From Cereibacter_A sp052244495 (lineage in GTDB: Bacteria; Pseudomonadota; Alphaproteobacteria; Rhodobacterales; Rhodobacteraceae), in the NCBI GenBank assembly GCA_052244495.1, contig JBQPXH010000003.1: a DNA stretch of 64,000 nucleotides; one strand, given 5' to 3'. Shown piece after piece: positions 8,958 to 17,262 of the stretch. The notes under the pieces were generated by a model. That model had not been told where the DNA came from. It did not search any database and worked only from the letters and a program-made list of their open reading frames with translations. Both the position numbers and the translations under genes were made by a program. The stretch's first letter is position 1. Each line of letters begins with the position of its first letter.

Positions 8958-10160
8958 TCAGGCCGCCGCGCCGAGCGTCGCGGCCGCCGCCGCCAATGCA
9001 CCCTTGCCGTGCGGAATGCTCAGGGCGGCGAGGCCCGCCTCCATCACCGCAAGCGCGCCGAGCGTCATGTGTGCGTTCACATGACCCATATGCGCGACGC
9101 GCAGGAAACCGTGATAGGCGGGCTCGGAGGGCAGAGCCATGCCGAGGCCGATCCCCAGCGTGACGCCGGCCCGGCTCTCCGTCCATTCCCGAAGCCGCGT
9201 CGCATCGGGGGCGCCCATGCGCGCGGCGGTCACGGACCGGCCGCGGTGGAGAGGATCGGCCACATTCAGCGCGATCGCGGGATTGCCCTCTCCCCAATGG
9301 TCGAAGGCCGCCCAGACCGCGCGGGCGAGCGCATCGTGCCGCGCCCAGACGGCGGGCAGCCCTTCCGCGAGGATCATGTCGAGCGCTTCGCGAAGGCCGA
9401 AGAGGTGATGGGTCGGCGCCGTGCCGCAGAAATGCTGCCAGAACTCGGTGCCGAAACTCCGGGCGGTCCAGTCCCAGTAGGGCGTGCGAAGATCCGAGGC
9501 GCGGCACCGCTCGTGCGCGCGGTCGGAATACCAGACGAAGCCGAGACCCGGCGGCGTCATCAGCCCCTTCTGGCTCGCGCCCACGGTCACGTCGGCCCCC
9601 CAGGCATCCATGTGGTATTCGTCGCAGGCGAGCGAGGCGATGCAGTCCACGGCGAGCAGCGCCGGATGCCCCGTCGCATCCATCGCCGCGCGCAGCGCCG
9701 CCACGTCGTTGCGGATCGACGTGGCCGTGTCGACATGGGTCACCAGAACCGCCTTGATCCGGTGATCGCGATCGGCGCGCAGCGCCTCCTCGAGCCGCGC
9801 GGGATCGGCGGGCGCGGCCTTGCCGAAATCGATCAGATCCACCTCGACACCCAGGGCGCGGGCGCTCTCCGCCCATCCGTGACCGAAGCGTCCGGTGGCA
9901 AGGACCAGCGCCCTGTCGCCGCGGCTGAAGAGGTTGACGTTCGCCGCCTCCCAGGCGCCGTGTCCGTTCGCGATGTAGACCGCGACCTGATGAGCCGTTC
10001 CGGCGACCCTCTTCAGGTCCGGCCACAGGCCCGCCACCATTTCGTGCAGCGCGCCCTCGTAGATGTTCGGCGCGGCGCGATGCATGGCGTTGAGCACGCG
10101 GTCGGGCATGGCCGAGGGACCGGGAATGGCGAGGTAGGGACGGCCATGCGCAAGCGTCAT
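8958..10160 (-). CDS. Class V aminotransferase (alanine/serine-glyoxylate aminotransferase-like)
   Basis: 400 residues. A fold type I pyridoxal-phosphate enzyme. The opening YLAIPGPSAMPDRVLNAM is the usual start of alanine-glyoxylate, serine-glyoxylate and serine-pyruvate aminotransferases. The aspartate motif LLAVDCIASLACDEYHMD (about 172-189) and the cofactor lysine in VGASQKGLMTPPGL (about 195-208) are intact, as is FLRVAHMGHVN near the C-terminus. Probable role: transferring the amino group of serine, alanine or a related donor to glyoxylate, but the donor cannot be read from sequence. The start at ATG 10160 follows a GGAG ribosome site. Divergent from the ABC exporter; the 185-base gap presumably holds both promoters. 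Confidence 0.85.
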   Translation of the reverse strand: MTLAHGRPYLAIPGPSAMPDRVLNAMHRAAPNIYEGALHEMVAGLWPDLKRVAGTAHQVAVYIANGHGAWEAANVNLFSRGDRALVLATGRFGHGWAESARALGVEVDLIDFGKAAPADPARLEEALRADRDHRIKAVLVTHVDTATSIRNDVAALRAAMDATGHPALLAVDCIASLACDEYHMDAWGADVTVGASQKGLMTPPGLGFVWYSDRAHERCRASDLRTPYWDWTARSFGTEFWQHFCGTAPTHHLFGLREALDMILAEGLPAVWARHDALARAVWAAFDHWGEGNPAIALNVADPLHRGRSVTAARMGAPDATRLREWTESRAGVTLGIGLGMALPSEPAYHGFLRVAHMGHVNAHMTLGALAVMEAGLAALSIPHGKGALAAAAATLGAAA

Positions 10161-10345
10161 CGAGGATCTCCGGGAACTGGTGTGCCGTGGCTACGCCCGG
10201 CCCGGACGAAGGTCAATCGACCTCGCGGTCGGCAGATCCGCGGGATGCCGAGCGGCGGTGTTCCCGAGCCGGCGCGGGTCTCCTCGCCTTGCAAGCGGTC
10301 GCTCTTTCACGATAGACCCGAGCCAATCTCCGACCGAGGCCACCC

Positions 10346-12118
10346 TTGCCCCGCAACCCCGCAGATCCGCGCTATACCTCCGGCCGTCTCTTCGGCAGGC
10401 TGTGGCACGGCTATCTCAAGCGCCACACGGGGCTGATGGTCGTGGCGCTTCTGCTGAACGTCATCGAGGGCTCTACCCTCGGTGCACTCTCGTGGCTGAT
10501 CCAGCCGCTCTTCGACAAGGTCTTCGCCCCCGGCGGCAACAGCCTGCTGCTCTGGGTGGGGCTCGCCATCCTCGGGCTCTTCGTGCTGCGGGCCGTCACT
10601 TCGGTCGCCTCGAAGGCCATTCTCACGCGGGTCGCACAGGTCAGCTCGACCGCCATGCAGGCGGATCTGCTGCGCCACATCCTTACGCTCGATCAGGCCT
10701 TCTTCCAGAAGAACCCGCCCGGCGCGCTGATGGAGCGCGTCCAGGGCGACACGAACGCCGTGCAGGGCGTATGGTCGAGCGTCATCCTCGGCATGGGGCG
10801 AGACGTCGTCTCGCTCATCGGCCTCTTCGCTGTCGCCCTCTCCATCGACGTGGTCTGGACTCTGGCGGCCATGATCGGCGCGCCGGTCCTGATCCTGCCC
10901 GCCATCGTGATCCAGCGCTACATCCGCAAGAAGACGCGGCAGATGCGCATTCAGGCGGGCGAGCGCTCCACCCGGCTTGACGAGATCTTCCATGGCATCC
11001 AGCCGATCAAGCTGAACCGGATGGAGGGCTACCAGCTCGACAGGTTCCGCCGCATCATCGACCTGATCGTGCGCGGGCAGCTCAAGATGGCGGTCGGGCG
11101 GGCGACCATGCCGGCCCTGATCGACGTGATCACCGGAGTCGGCTTCTTCGCAGTCCTGATCCTCGGCGGGCGCGAGATCGCATCGGGCGAGCGCACCACC
11201 GGCGAGTTCATGTCCTTCTTCACCGCGATGGCCCTGACCTTCCAGCCGCTCCGCCGCCTGGGCGATCTCTCGGGCTTCTGGCAGGTGGCGGCGGCAAGCC
11301 TCGAGCGGATCTACCGGCTTTTCGACACCGAGCCGGAGGTGATCCGTCGCCCCGCCACCGCAACGCCGCGCCCCGGCGTCCCCGAGATCGTCCTCGAGAA
11401 CGTCCATTTCTCCTATGAAGACCTGCCCGTGTTGAACGGGCTGAGCTTCCGCGCGGCACCCGGCAGGATGACCGCCCTCGTCGGCCCCTCGGGGGCGGGC
11501 AAGAGCACGGTCTTTCACCTCCTGACAGGTCTGGTGGAGCCCGCATCGGGGCGCGTGCTCGTGAACGGCGTCGATGCGGCCGACATGGCGCTCGAAGACC
11601 TGCGCGCACAGTTCGCCGTTGTCTCGCAGGAGGCGGGGCTCTTCGACGAGACGATCCGCGAAAACGTGACCCTCGGCCGGGAGGTGCCCGAGGACAGGCT
11701 GCGCAAGGCCTTCGAGGCCGCACATGTGACGGACTTCATGGACGGGCTGGTCGAGGGCGATCTGACGCCGGCCGGGCCGCGAGGCTCGCGGCTCTCCGGC
11801 GGGCAGCGCCAGAGGGTGGCGATCGCCCGCGCGCTCGTCTCTGACGCGCCGGTGCTGCTGCTGGACGAAGCCACCTCCGCCCTCGACGCAGCGTCCGAGG
11901 CGCTGGTGGCGGAGGCCTTGTCCCGGCTCGGCGAGGGGCGCACGACGCTCGTCATCGCACACCGGCTCTCGACCGTGCGGCAGGCGGACAGGATCATCGT
12001 GATGGAAGCGGGCCGGGTCGCCGACGAGGGCACGCATGAGGAATTGCTGGCGCGGGGCGGCCTCTATGCCGAGCTGCACCGGCTTCAGTTCAGGAACGGA
12101 GAGGCCGATGCCGGGTGA
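10346..12118 (+). CDS. MsbA-like ABC exporter (membrane domain fused to ATPase)
   Basis: 590 residues. Six membrane helices in residues 20-310 are followed by the ATPase domain with Walker A GPSGAGKST (about 382-390), signature LSGGQRQR (about 483-490), Walker B VLLLDEATSALD (about 503-514) and the H-loop in IAHRLS. It is a half-transporter that should work as a homodimer in the inner membrane. Family members export lipids (MsbA), peptides or drugs; the substrate here is not determinable. Start is a TTG at 10346 with GACCGAGG upstream; no ATG lies near the start of homology. It overlaps the next gene by 11 bases, so the two are probably co-translated. Confidence 0.88.
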   Translation: MPRNPADPRYTSGRLFGRLWHGYLKRHTGLMVVALLLNVIEGSTLGALSWLIQPLFDKVFAPGGNSLLLWVGLAILGLFVLRAVTSVASKAILTRVAQVSSTAMQADLLRHILTLDQAFFQKNPPGALMERVQGDTNAVQGVWSSVILGMGRDVVSLIGLFAVALSIDVVWTLAAMIGAPVLILPAIVIQRYIRKKTRQMRIQAGERSTRLDEIFHGIQPIKLNRMEGYQLDRFRRIIDLIVRGQLKMAVGRATMPALIDVITGVGFFAVLILGGREIASGERTTGEFMSFFTAMALTFQPLRRLGDLSGFWQVAAASLERIYRLFDTEPEVIRRPATATPRPGVPEIVLENVHFSYEDLPVLNGLSFRAAPGRMTALVGPSGAGKSTVFHLLTGLVEPASGRVLVNGVDAADMALEDLRAQFAVVSQEAGLFDETIRENVTLGREVPEDRLRKAFEAAHVTDFMDGLVEGDLTPAGPRGSRLSGGQRQRVAIARALVSDAPVLLLDEATSALDAASEALVAEALSRLGEGRTTLVIAHRLSTVRQADRIIVMEAGRVADEGTHEELLARGGLYAELHRLQFRNGEADAG

Positions 12119-12875
12119 GATCGCGACGGACCGCAGGCTGTGGGAGCTGACGGGCAAGGACCGGCTGCATTTCCTGCAGGGGCTGGTCACCAACGACCTC
12201 CGCCCGCTGGAGGGGGCGGACGGGATCGTCTGGGCGGCGCTCCTTTCGCCGCAGGGAAAGTATCTGGCGGATTTCTTCGTCGTTCGCATCGCCGGCCGCC
12301 TCTTCATCGACATCTCGGACCGGGTGGCGGAAGCGACGCTGAAGCGGCTGAACATGTATCGCCTGCGCGCCGACGTTCAGATCACGGCCCTGGATCTGCC
12401 GGTGGCACGAGGACTGGGAGAGGCGCCGGCGGGCGCCCTGCCCGACCCGCGGCATCCGGATCTGGGCTGGCGGGGTTACGGCCTGCCGGCGGGAGAGCCG
12501 TCGATCGACTGGGACGCGATCCGGGTCGCCCATGTGATCCCCGAGAGCGGGCTCGAACTGGTTCCGGACGACAGCTACATCCTCGAGGCGGGGTTCGAGA
12601 CGCTCAACGGCGTGGACTTCCGGAAGGGGTGCTACGTCGGGCAGGAAGTCACCGCACGGATGAAGCACAAGACCGAGCTGCGGAAGGGGCTGGTTCGGGT
12701 CAGCATCTCAGGCGATGCGGACTTCGGGGCAGAGATCACCGCCGACGGCAAGCCCGCGGGCACGCTCTTCACCCGCGCGGGCGATCGGGCCATCGCTTAT
12801 CTGCGCCATGACCGCGCTCAGGGTGAAATGCAAGCCGGAGAAGCCGTCCTGCGGCTCGACACCGAGGCGTCCTGA
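12108..12875 (+). CDS. ygfZ: YgfZ/GcvT-like folate-binding protein
   Basis: 255 residues. The GcvT-like fold with the signature KGCYVGQEVTARM (about 174-186) marks the YgfZ family. Family members bind tetrahydrofolate and help assemble or repair certain iron-sulfur enzymes, including the MiaB type. The ATG at 12108 sits inside the end of the ABC transporter gene (AGGAACGGAGAGG upstream), giving an 11-base overlap. Convergent with efp, with 69 bases between the stops. Given the many [4Fe-4S] enzymes in the nearby cluster (BchE, DPOR, COR) a role in their upkeep is possible, but that is only inference. Confidence 0.85.
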   Translation: MPGEIATDRRLWELTGKDRLHFLQGLVTNDLRPLEGADGIVWAALLSPQGKYLADFFVVRIAGRLFIDISDRVAEATLKRLNMYRLRADVQITALDLPVARGLGEAPAGALPDPRHPDLGWRGYGLPAGEPSIDWDAIRVAHVIPESGLELVPDDSYILEAGFETLNGVDFRKGCYVGQEVTARMKHKTELRKGLVRVSISGDADFGAEITADGKPAGTLFTRAGDRAIAYLRHDRAQGEMQAGEAVLRLDTEAS

Positions 12876-12944
12876 GGCAGAGCCGACCTTCTTCGCACCG
12901 GTCTCGATTTCCTCGCTTCGAGAAGGAAGCGCGCAGGCTACGGG

Positions 12945-13508
12945 TCACACGCGCTCGGAATATTCCATGAACTCGGTATGGACGAGGATTTCTTCCTCGG
13001 GACCGATGAAGGGCGGCACCATGATGCGCATGCCGTTGTCGAGGATCGCAGGCTTGTAGCTGTTGGCAGCGGTCTGTCCCTTCACCACCGGCTCGGTCTC
13101 GACCACGCGGCAGCGGACCTTGGCGGGCAGCGTGACGTTCAGCGCCTCGTCCCCGTAGTAGTTGACCGTCGCGACCATCCCGTCCTGCAGGAAAGGACGC
13201 CGCTCGCCCAGCAGCTCGGCGTCGATCTCGACCTGCTCGAAGGTCTCGGCATCCATGAAGATCAGCCGCCCGTCGCTCTCGTAGAGAAACTGCTGGTCCT
13301 TGTTCTCAAGCTCCACCCGCTCGACCCGGTCCTCCGAGCGGAACCGCTCGTTGAGCTTGCGGCCGTCGCGGAGGTTCTTGAGCTCGACCTGCGCAAAGGC
13401 TCCGCCCTTGCCCGGCTTCACATGGTTGACCTTCACGGCCGCCCAGAGGCCGCCATCATGCTCAAGGATGAATCCCGGCTTGATCTCGTTTCCGTTAATC
13501 TTCGGCAT
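12945..13508 (-). CDS. efp: Elongation factor P
   Basis: 187 residues, the normal length. A three-domain tRNA-shaped factor that relieves ribosome stalling at proline runs. The loop around KPGKGGAF places a lysine at residue 34, the position that is modified in many bacteria. The ending EEEILVHTEFMEYSERV is typical. Monocistronic by position: convergent with ygfZ and divergent from the next gene. Proline-rich local targets include the tails of CrtA and the L,D-transpeptidase. Confidence 0.97.
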   Translation of the reverse strand: MPKINGNEIKPGFILEHDGGLWAAVKVNHVKPGKGGAFAQVELKNLRDGRKLNERFRSEDRVERVELENKDQQFLYESDGRLIFMDAETFEQVEIDAELLGERRPFLQDGMVATVNYYGDEALNVTLPAKVRCRVVETEPVVKGQTAANSYKPAILDNGMRIMVPPFIGPEEEILVHTEFMEYSERV

Positions 13509-13715
13509 GGTTCGTCCCGGCGCGCTTGATCGGCTGTGGCGCTACGCTATATATGCGGCCGGATCGGGCGGCAATGCCTCAAGATGCGGTGGCTTCAGCG
13601 ACGAGAGTTGATCAGCACGCATGGCGGGCATTCCGAACGAAGGACACCGAATCACGCGCGGATATGCATATTCGCCAGACGCCACAAGAGAAAAGAGCAA
13701 GAACAGGAAAAACTC

Positions 13716-14042
13716 ATGGCCGATTTCATAGACAGCACCGCATTCAACTTCGAACAGGGGCAACGTGCCCGCAAACTGTTCGCTGCCGTGGTGCTGGCCG
13801 CGCTGGATGATGCCATCGCGGACGACAAGAAGTATGGCAACGGACCGGAACAGATCGCCCGCTGGGCGCGCTCGCGCGATGGCCGCGAAGTGCTTTCCTG
13901 CGCCGGCATCGATCCCAACGAGCGGGTCGTCAAGGGCTTGATGGAGTTCGTGAACAAGGGGATCCGCACCTCTGTCGCGCTGTCGCGCGAAGAGAGCGAG
14001 CGGCGTCATGCGCTCGAGGTGGAACAGGCCGAAGCGGCCTGA
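13716..14042 (+). CDS. Small conserved alphaproteobacterial protein (DUF6280-like)
   Basis: 108 residues, soluble, charged. The start is the ATG at 13716 after AGGAAAAACTC; a long in-frame upstream extension has no coding character and was rejected. The protein reads as a helical domain (GQRARKLFAAVVLAALDDAIADDKK, about 10-34) followed by a basic segment RWARSRDGREVLSCAGIDP. I recognise it as a family conserved in Rhodobacteraceae, probably DUF6280, of unknown function. A textbook terminator follows. Confidence 0.72.
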   Translation: MADFIDSTAFNFEQGQRARKLFAAVVLAALDDAIADDKKYGNGPEQIARWARSRDGREVLSCAGIDPNERVVKGLMEFVNKGIRTSVALSREESERRHALEVEQAEAA

Positions 14043-14071
14043 TCTCCACCGGCGATTACGGCTATGGACAG

Positions 14072-14099
14072 CGCGCCCTCCGGGGCGCGTTTTCCTTTT
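14072..14099 (+). terminator. Rho-independent terminator
   Basis: Stem CGCGCCC / GGGCGCG (14072-14078 and 14083-14089), loop TCCG, followed directly by TTTTCCTTTT. It lies 30 bases after the stop of the 108-residue gene. Confidence 0.9.
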
Positions 14100-14250
14100 G
14101 CGGATGTCACTTCCGATGTCTGGGGACGCGACTGGTCCGCTAGCCGGTCGATCGCTGACATGGCTGATCGGCTTGACGAAGATCTGCGTAAGGACGGAAG
14201 ACCCGGACTCGTCCGGGGCAATCCGCGTCTCACCCTCGACGGGTTCGGCG

Positions 14251-14790
14251 TCAGAGGTGATTGCGGGTCAGAATCGCCCGATGCATCTCGGCACGGACGA
14301 GCTTGCGGATGTTCTGCGTGATCCGCTCGCCCATGGCACCCTGAAGTTCTTCGCGGATGGCAGCCCGGACAAGCTCGCGCAGATGCTGCTCGTCGATCGC
14401 ACCGAGGCCGACCGCCTCACCCACCTCTTCATCCGGGGCAACCAGCTCTTCGGCGCAGGCGCTGTCTGCGCGGGGCTCCTCGGCAAGGGGCTGTTCGACG
14501 CGAGGCTCTTCGACGGCCGGCCTTTCAAACGATCCTTTCGAGAAACTCACGACGGTCGCAACCCGTTCTGCGGGCATGCCATCTTCGGCTTCCGGCAGCC
14601 AGTCCTCGTCGGCCTCCATGAACGGCGCGGCCGGGACAGGCTCCGCCGCCGGAACAACGCGGAGAGCGGGCGTCAGGACCAGCGGATCCGCACCGACAGG
14701 CAAGACCTCGGTGCGGGCGTCCTCCGCCACCAGCCGCCGGATGGAAGACAGAACGTCCCCATAATCCACATTGGTCATGCGCTCCGACAT
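14251..14790 (-). CDS. Hypothetical acidic protein with a SSIRRLVAED N-terminus
   Basis: 179 residues from the chosen ATG. The N-terminus has YGDVLSSIRRLVAED and the C-terminal 45 residues form amphipathic helix (LVRAAIREELQGAMGERITQ and on). The middle is Ala/Glu/Pro-rich and probably disordered. The layout, a short SIRR helix, a disordered acidic centre and a C-terminal oligomerisation helix, resembles polar organising proteins of the PopZ (DUF2497) kind, but the sequence is too diverged to call it that. A second ATG four codons on (14778) has a better GGAG site and may be the true start. A small hairpin (14202-14217) lies after the stop. Confidence 0.6.
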   Translation of the reverse strand: MSERMTNVDYGDVLSSIRRLVAEDARTEVLPVGADPLVLTPALRVVPAAEPVPAAPFMEADEDWLPEAEDGMPAERVATVVSFSKGSFERPAVEEPRVEQPLAEEPRADSACAEELVAPDEEVGEAVGLGAIDEQHLRELVRAAIREELQGAMGERITQNIRKLVRAEMHRAILTRNHL

Positions 14791-14943
14791 CCTGTCCCCC
14801 GATGGTAGGTTGCGACACCACTTTAGGCCGGTCGGCCCCGCCACACAAGTTCGGGGCATCGTCCTGAGAAGATCAGCCCCTGCTCCGCTGGCTGCCTGCT
14901 CGCCGCGGCGGCGCGCAGATGATGGCGCGTCACCCAGATCATG

Positions 14944-14970
14944 AAAAAAGGGCCGGCGGAGCCGGCCCTC
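14944..14970 (-). terminator. Rho-independent terminator for the tolC-like gene
   Basis: Read on the minus strand, AGGGCCGGC / GCCGGCCCT (stem at 14949-14957 and 14961-14969, 3-base loop) is followed by TTTTTTC. It lies 22 bases past the stop of the outer-membrane channel gene. Confidence 0.92.
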
Positions 14971-14991
14971 GAAATCTGCTCTCCGGATCGT

Positions 14992-16392
14992 TCAGTTCCG
15001 GCCGATCGATTGCAGCACGCGGTCCAGACGCTTGCCCTGGGCACTGGTGGCAGGGGCATTCTTCACAGCGTTGTAGTAGGCGGACGGATCGTAGGTCGGG
15101 ATGCCGAGGTTCAGATGCTCGACCGTCAGCAGCCCCATCGACGCCAGCACCTGGTAGATGCCGACGTAGCGTTGGGCTTCGGCGGTGAGGCGGTCCGCCT
15201 GTGCGTCGAGCAGGTCCTGCTCGGCGTTCAGCACGTCGAGCGTGGTGCGGGCGCCCAGAGTCGCCTCTTCACGGACGCCGTCAAAAGCGGTCCGAGCGGC
15301 GCGCACTTCCTCGTCGCCGGCGGCGATGGCAGCCGAGGCCACCTGAACCGTCGACCACGCATTGCCCACGTTCTGCGTCACGTTCACGCCGGTCTGCAGC
15401 AGATTCGCCTTCTGCGCATCGCGGTTGGCGAGCGACTGGCGGAAGAGCGCGGAAAGCTCTCCTCCGGCATAGAGCGTGTGGCGAAGCGTCAGGCCGACGC
15501 TTGCCGATTCCTGCCCCTCGTCATCAATGCCCACGCTCGCATCGCCGGTGAGCGAGGGCTTCATCGCCGCCTTCGCGCGGGCGACGTTGAGGTCGGCGGC
15601 CGCCACCTGGCGCTGCGCCTGGCGGATCTGCGGATGGCTGCGGAGCGCGACCTGACGGGCAGCCTCGACGCTGGAGGCGGTGCGCGGCGGCGCCGGACGC
15701 GGCGCCAGATTGACGGGATAGTTGCCGACGGCCGCCTTGTAGGCCTCGCGCGCAACGACGAGGTCACCCTCGGCGGCGGTGAGATCCGACCGCGAGGCGG
15801 CAAGCGCGGCCTGGGCCTGCGAAACGTCCGTGCGCGTGACCTCACCCACGTCGAACCGGTCCTGCGCAGCCTGAAGTTCCTGATCGATCAGGCCGAGGTT
15901 GTTGCGGCGCAGGTTGACGATCGACTGTGCAAGCTGCACGCGGACATAGGCATCGACCGCATCCAGCAGCACGTTCTGCTCGACCTGGAGCAGCGCCTCG
16001 CGGGTGGCGAGAACGTTCTCCTTCGCGGCTTCGACGGCAAGCGCATTGCGGCCGAAATCGTAGAGGGTCATCGAGGCGGTGATCCCGACCGAGGAATTCA
16101 GATCCTCGACGTTGCTGCGTGTGGCCGGCCCAAGAAGCGAGGCGTCGCTGTGAACGCGGTCGAAGGAATAGGTCGACTGCGCGACGAACTGCACGACAGG
16201 CCGGAGCGCCGCAACCGCCACGGCCACATCCTCATCCGTGGCACGCAGCAGCGCGCGATTCTGCTCCAGCAGGTTGCTGTTGCGATAGGCGGAGATGAGG
16301 GCATCGGCAAGCGTCTCGGCGTGGGCCGCGGACGAGGCCATGACGGCCAAGGCCGAGCAGGTCGCAACGGCCCAAAGTCTGATCTTTCTCAT
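14992..16392 (-). CDS. tolC: TolC family outer-membrane efflux protein
   Basis: 466 residues, the normal length for TolC. A signal peptide (MRKIRLWAVATCSALAVMAS, cut after AHA) leads into ETLADALISAYRNSNLLEQ, the usual TolC opening. Two long helical halves repeat the fold, each with alternating Ala/Gln/Asp heptads, as expected for the trimeric channel-tunnel. It should serve type I secretion or RND/ABC efflux systems as the outer-membrane duct. Start ATG 16392 follows GAGAGGGGA; an upstream in-frame ATG gives a non-signal extension. It lies 47 bases after pcm and may be co-transcribed with it; a strong terminator follows. Confidence 0.9.
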   Translation of the reverse strand: MRKIRLWAVATCSALAVMASSAAHAETLADALISAYRNSNLLEQNRALLRATDEDVAVAVAALRPVVQFVAQSTYSFDRVHSDASLLGPATRSNVEDLNSSVGITASMTLYDFGRNALAVEAAKENVLATREALLQVEQNVLLDAVDAYVRVQLAQSIVNLRRNNLGLIDQELQAAQDRFDVGEVTRTDVSQAQAALAASRSDLTAAEGDLVVAREAYKAAVGNYPVNLAPRPAPPRTASSVEAARQVALRSHPQIRQAQRQVAAADLNVARAKAAMKPSLTGDASVGIDDEGQESASVGLTLRHTLYAGGELSALFRQSLANRDAQKANLLQTGVNVTQNVGNAWSTVQVASAAIAAGDEEVRAARTAFDGVREEATLGARTTLDVLNAEQDLLDAQADRLTAEAQRYVGIYQVLASMGLLTVEHLNLGIPTYDPSAYYNAVKNAPATSAQGKRLDRVLQSIGRN

Positions 16393-16439
16393 TCCCCTCT
16401 CCACTCTCTTATCAAAATCTTGTTTCTGAAACATTTGTC

Positions 16440-17093
16440 TTACAGCGCAAAATCGCGCTTCACCTCGAACCCCGGAAGAACCGGAGCACTCGCGTTGAAG
16501 ACGGGGCGCCAGGTGATGGCCCCGTCCACCTTGTAGCCGATCCGCGCAACGCCGAGCGGCCCTTCCATGAAGATGCAGCCGATGCGACCGCCTTCCTTGA
16601 GTTGGTCGAGCAGTGTCTGTGGCACGGTCTCGACGGCGCCTTCTACGGTGATGACGTCATAGGGGCCGTGCTTGGCAGCACCTCCCGCAAGCGAGCCCAC
16701 GATGACCGCGGCATTGTCCACCCCTTCGGCGGACAGCGTGCGCTGCGCCTCGCCGGCAAGCTGCTCGTCCTCCTCGAGGCCGACGACGGCCTCGGCGAGG
16801 CGGGCGATCACCGCGCAGGAATAGCCAAGCCCGCACCCCACATCGAGCACCGATTCCGTGGGCTGGATGTTCAGCGTGTCGAGCAGCTTCGCGAAGGTCC
16901 GCGGCTCCAGCAGCACGCGGTTCGCCGCCACCGTCACGTTCTCGCTCATGTAGGCGACCTCGCGCAGCCCGCGGGGCACGTACACTTCGCGCGGAACGGA
17001 CAGCATCGCGTCGATGATCGGGAATTTCGTCACGTCCGAGGGGCGGATCTGCGTGTCCACCATCATCATCCGCCGCGTTGCGAAATCCGTCAT
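16440..17093 (-). CDS. pcm: Protein-L-isoaspartate O-methyltransferase
   Basis: 217 residues. The SAM-binding motif SVLDVGCGLGYSCAVIARL (about 77-95) and MSENVTVAANRVLLEPRTFAKLLD upstream of it fit the PCMT repair enzyme family, which methylates isoaspartyl residues in damaged proteins. The start ATG at 17093 gives the standard MTDFATRRMMMVDTQIRP opening; 100 further codons upstream are shadow sequence of the divergent gene. The usual catalytic Ser/Thr-rich loop is shifted here (ENVTVAANR), as in many alphaproteobacterial members often annotated simply as methyltransferase. Placed just before tolC, a pairing I remember from other alphaproteobacteria. Confidence 0.85.
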   Translation of the reverse strand: MTDFATRRMMMVDTQIRPSDVTKFPIIDAMLSVPREVYVPRGLREVAYMSENVTVAANRVLLEPRTFAKLLDTLNIQPTESVLDVGCGLGYSCAVIARLAEAVVGLEEDEQLAGEAQRTLSAEGVDNAAVIVGSLAGGAAKHGPYDVITVEGAVETVPQTLLDQLKEGGRIGCIFMEGPLGVARIGYKVDGAITWRPVFNASAPVLPGFEVKRDFAL

Positions 17094-17262
17094 CTGCCAA
17101 GCTCTTCCGTCAGCCACACTCTCCTTCCTCTTGCCACAGATGCGCAGGCGCGGCAACAGAGCGCGGAACCGCTTTATCCACAGCGTGGCAACCAGCACAC
17201 GGGCTTGCCCCGGCTCCGCTGTGCGGCCAGTCTGCACCGGCAACGCGCCAGAGGCTTCTGCG

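Noticed and set aside
12880..12944. A terminator between ygfZ and efp
   Set aside because: Only a 5-base AT-containing stem (TTCCT / AGGAA) with a long loop; too weak to support.
14100..14250. A possible small RNA or tRNA in the gap after the terminator
   Set aside because: No cloverleaf or promoter-terminator pair; only one small hairpin, near the end of the adjacent gene.
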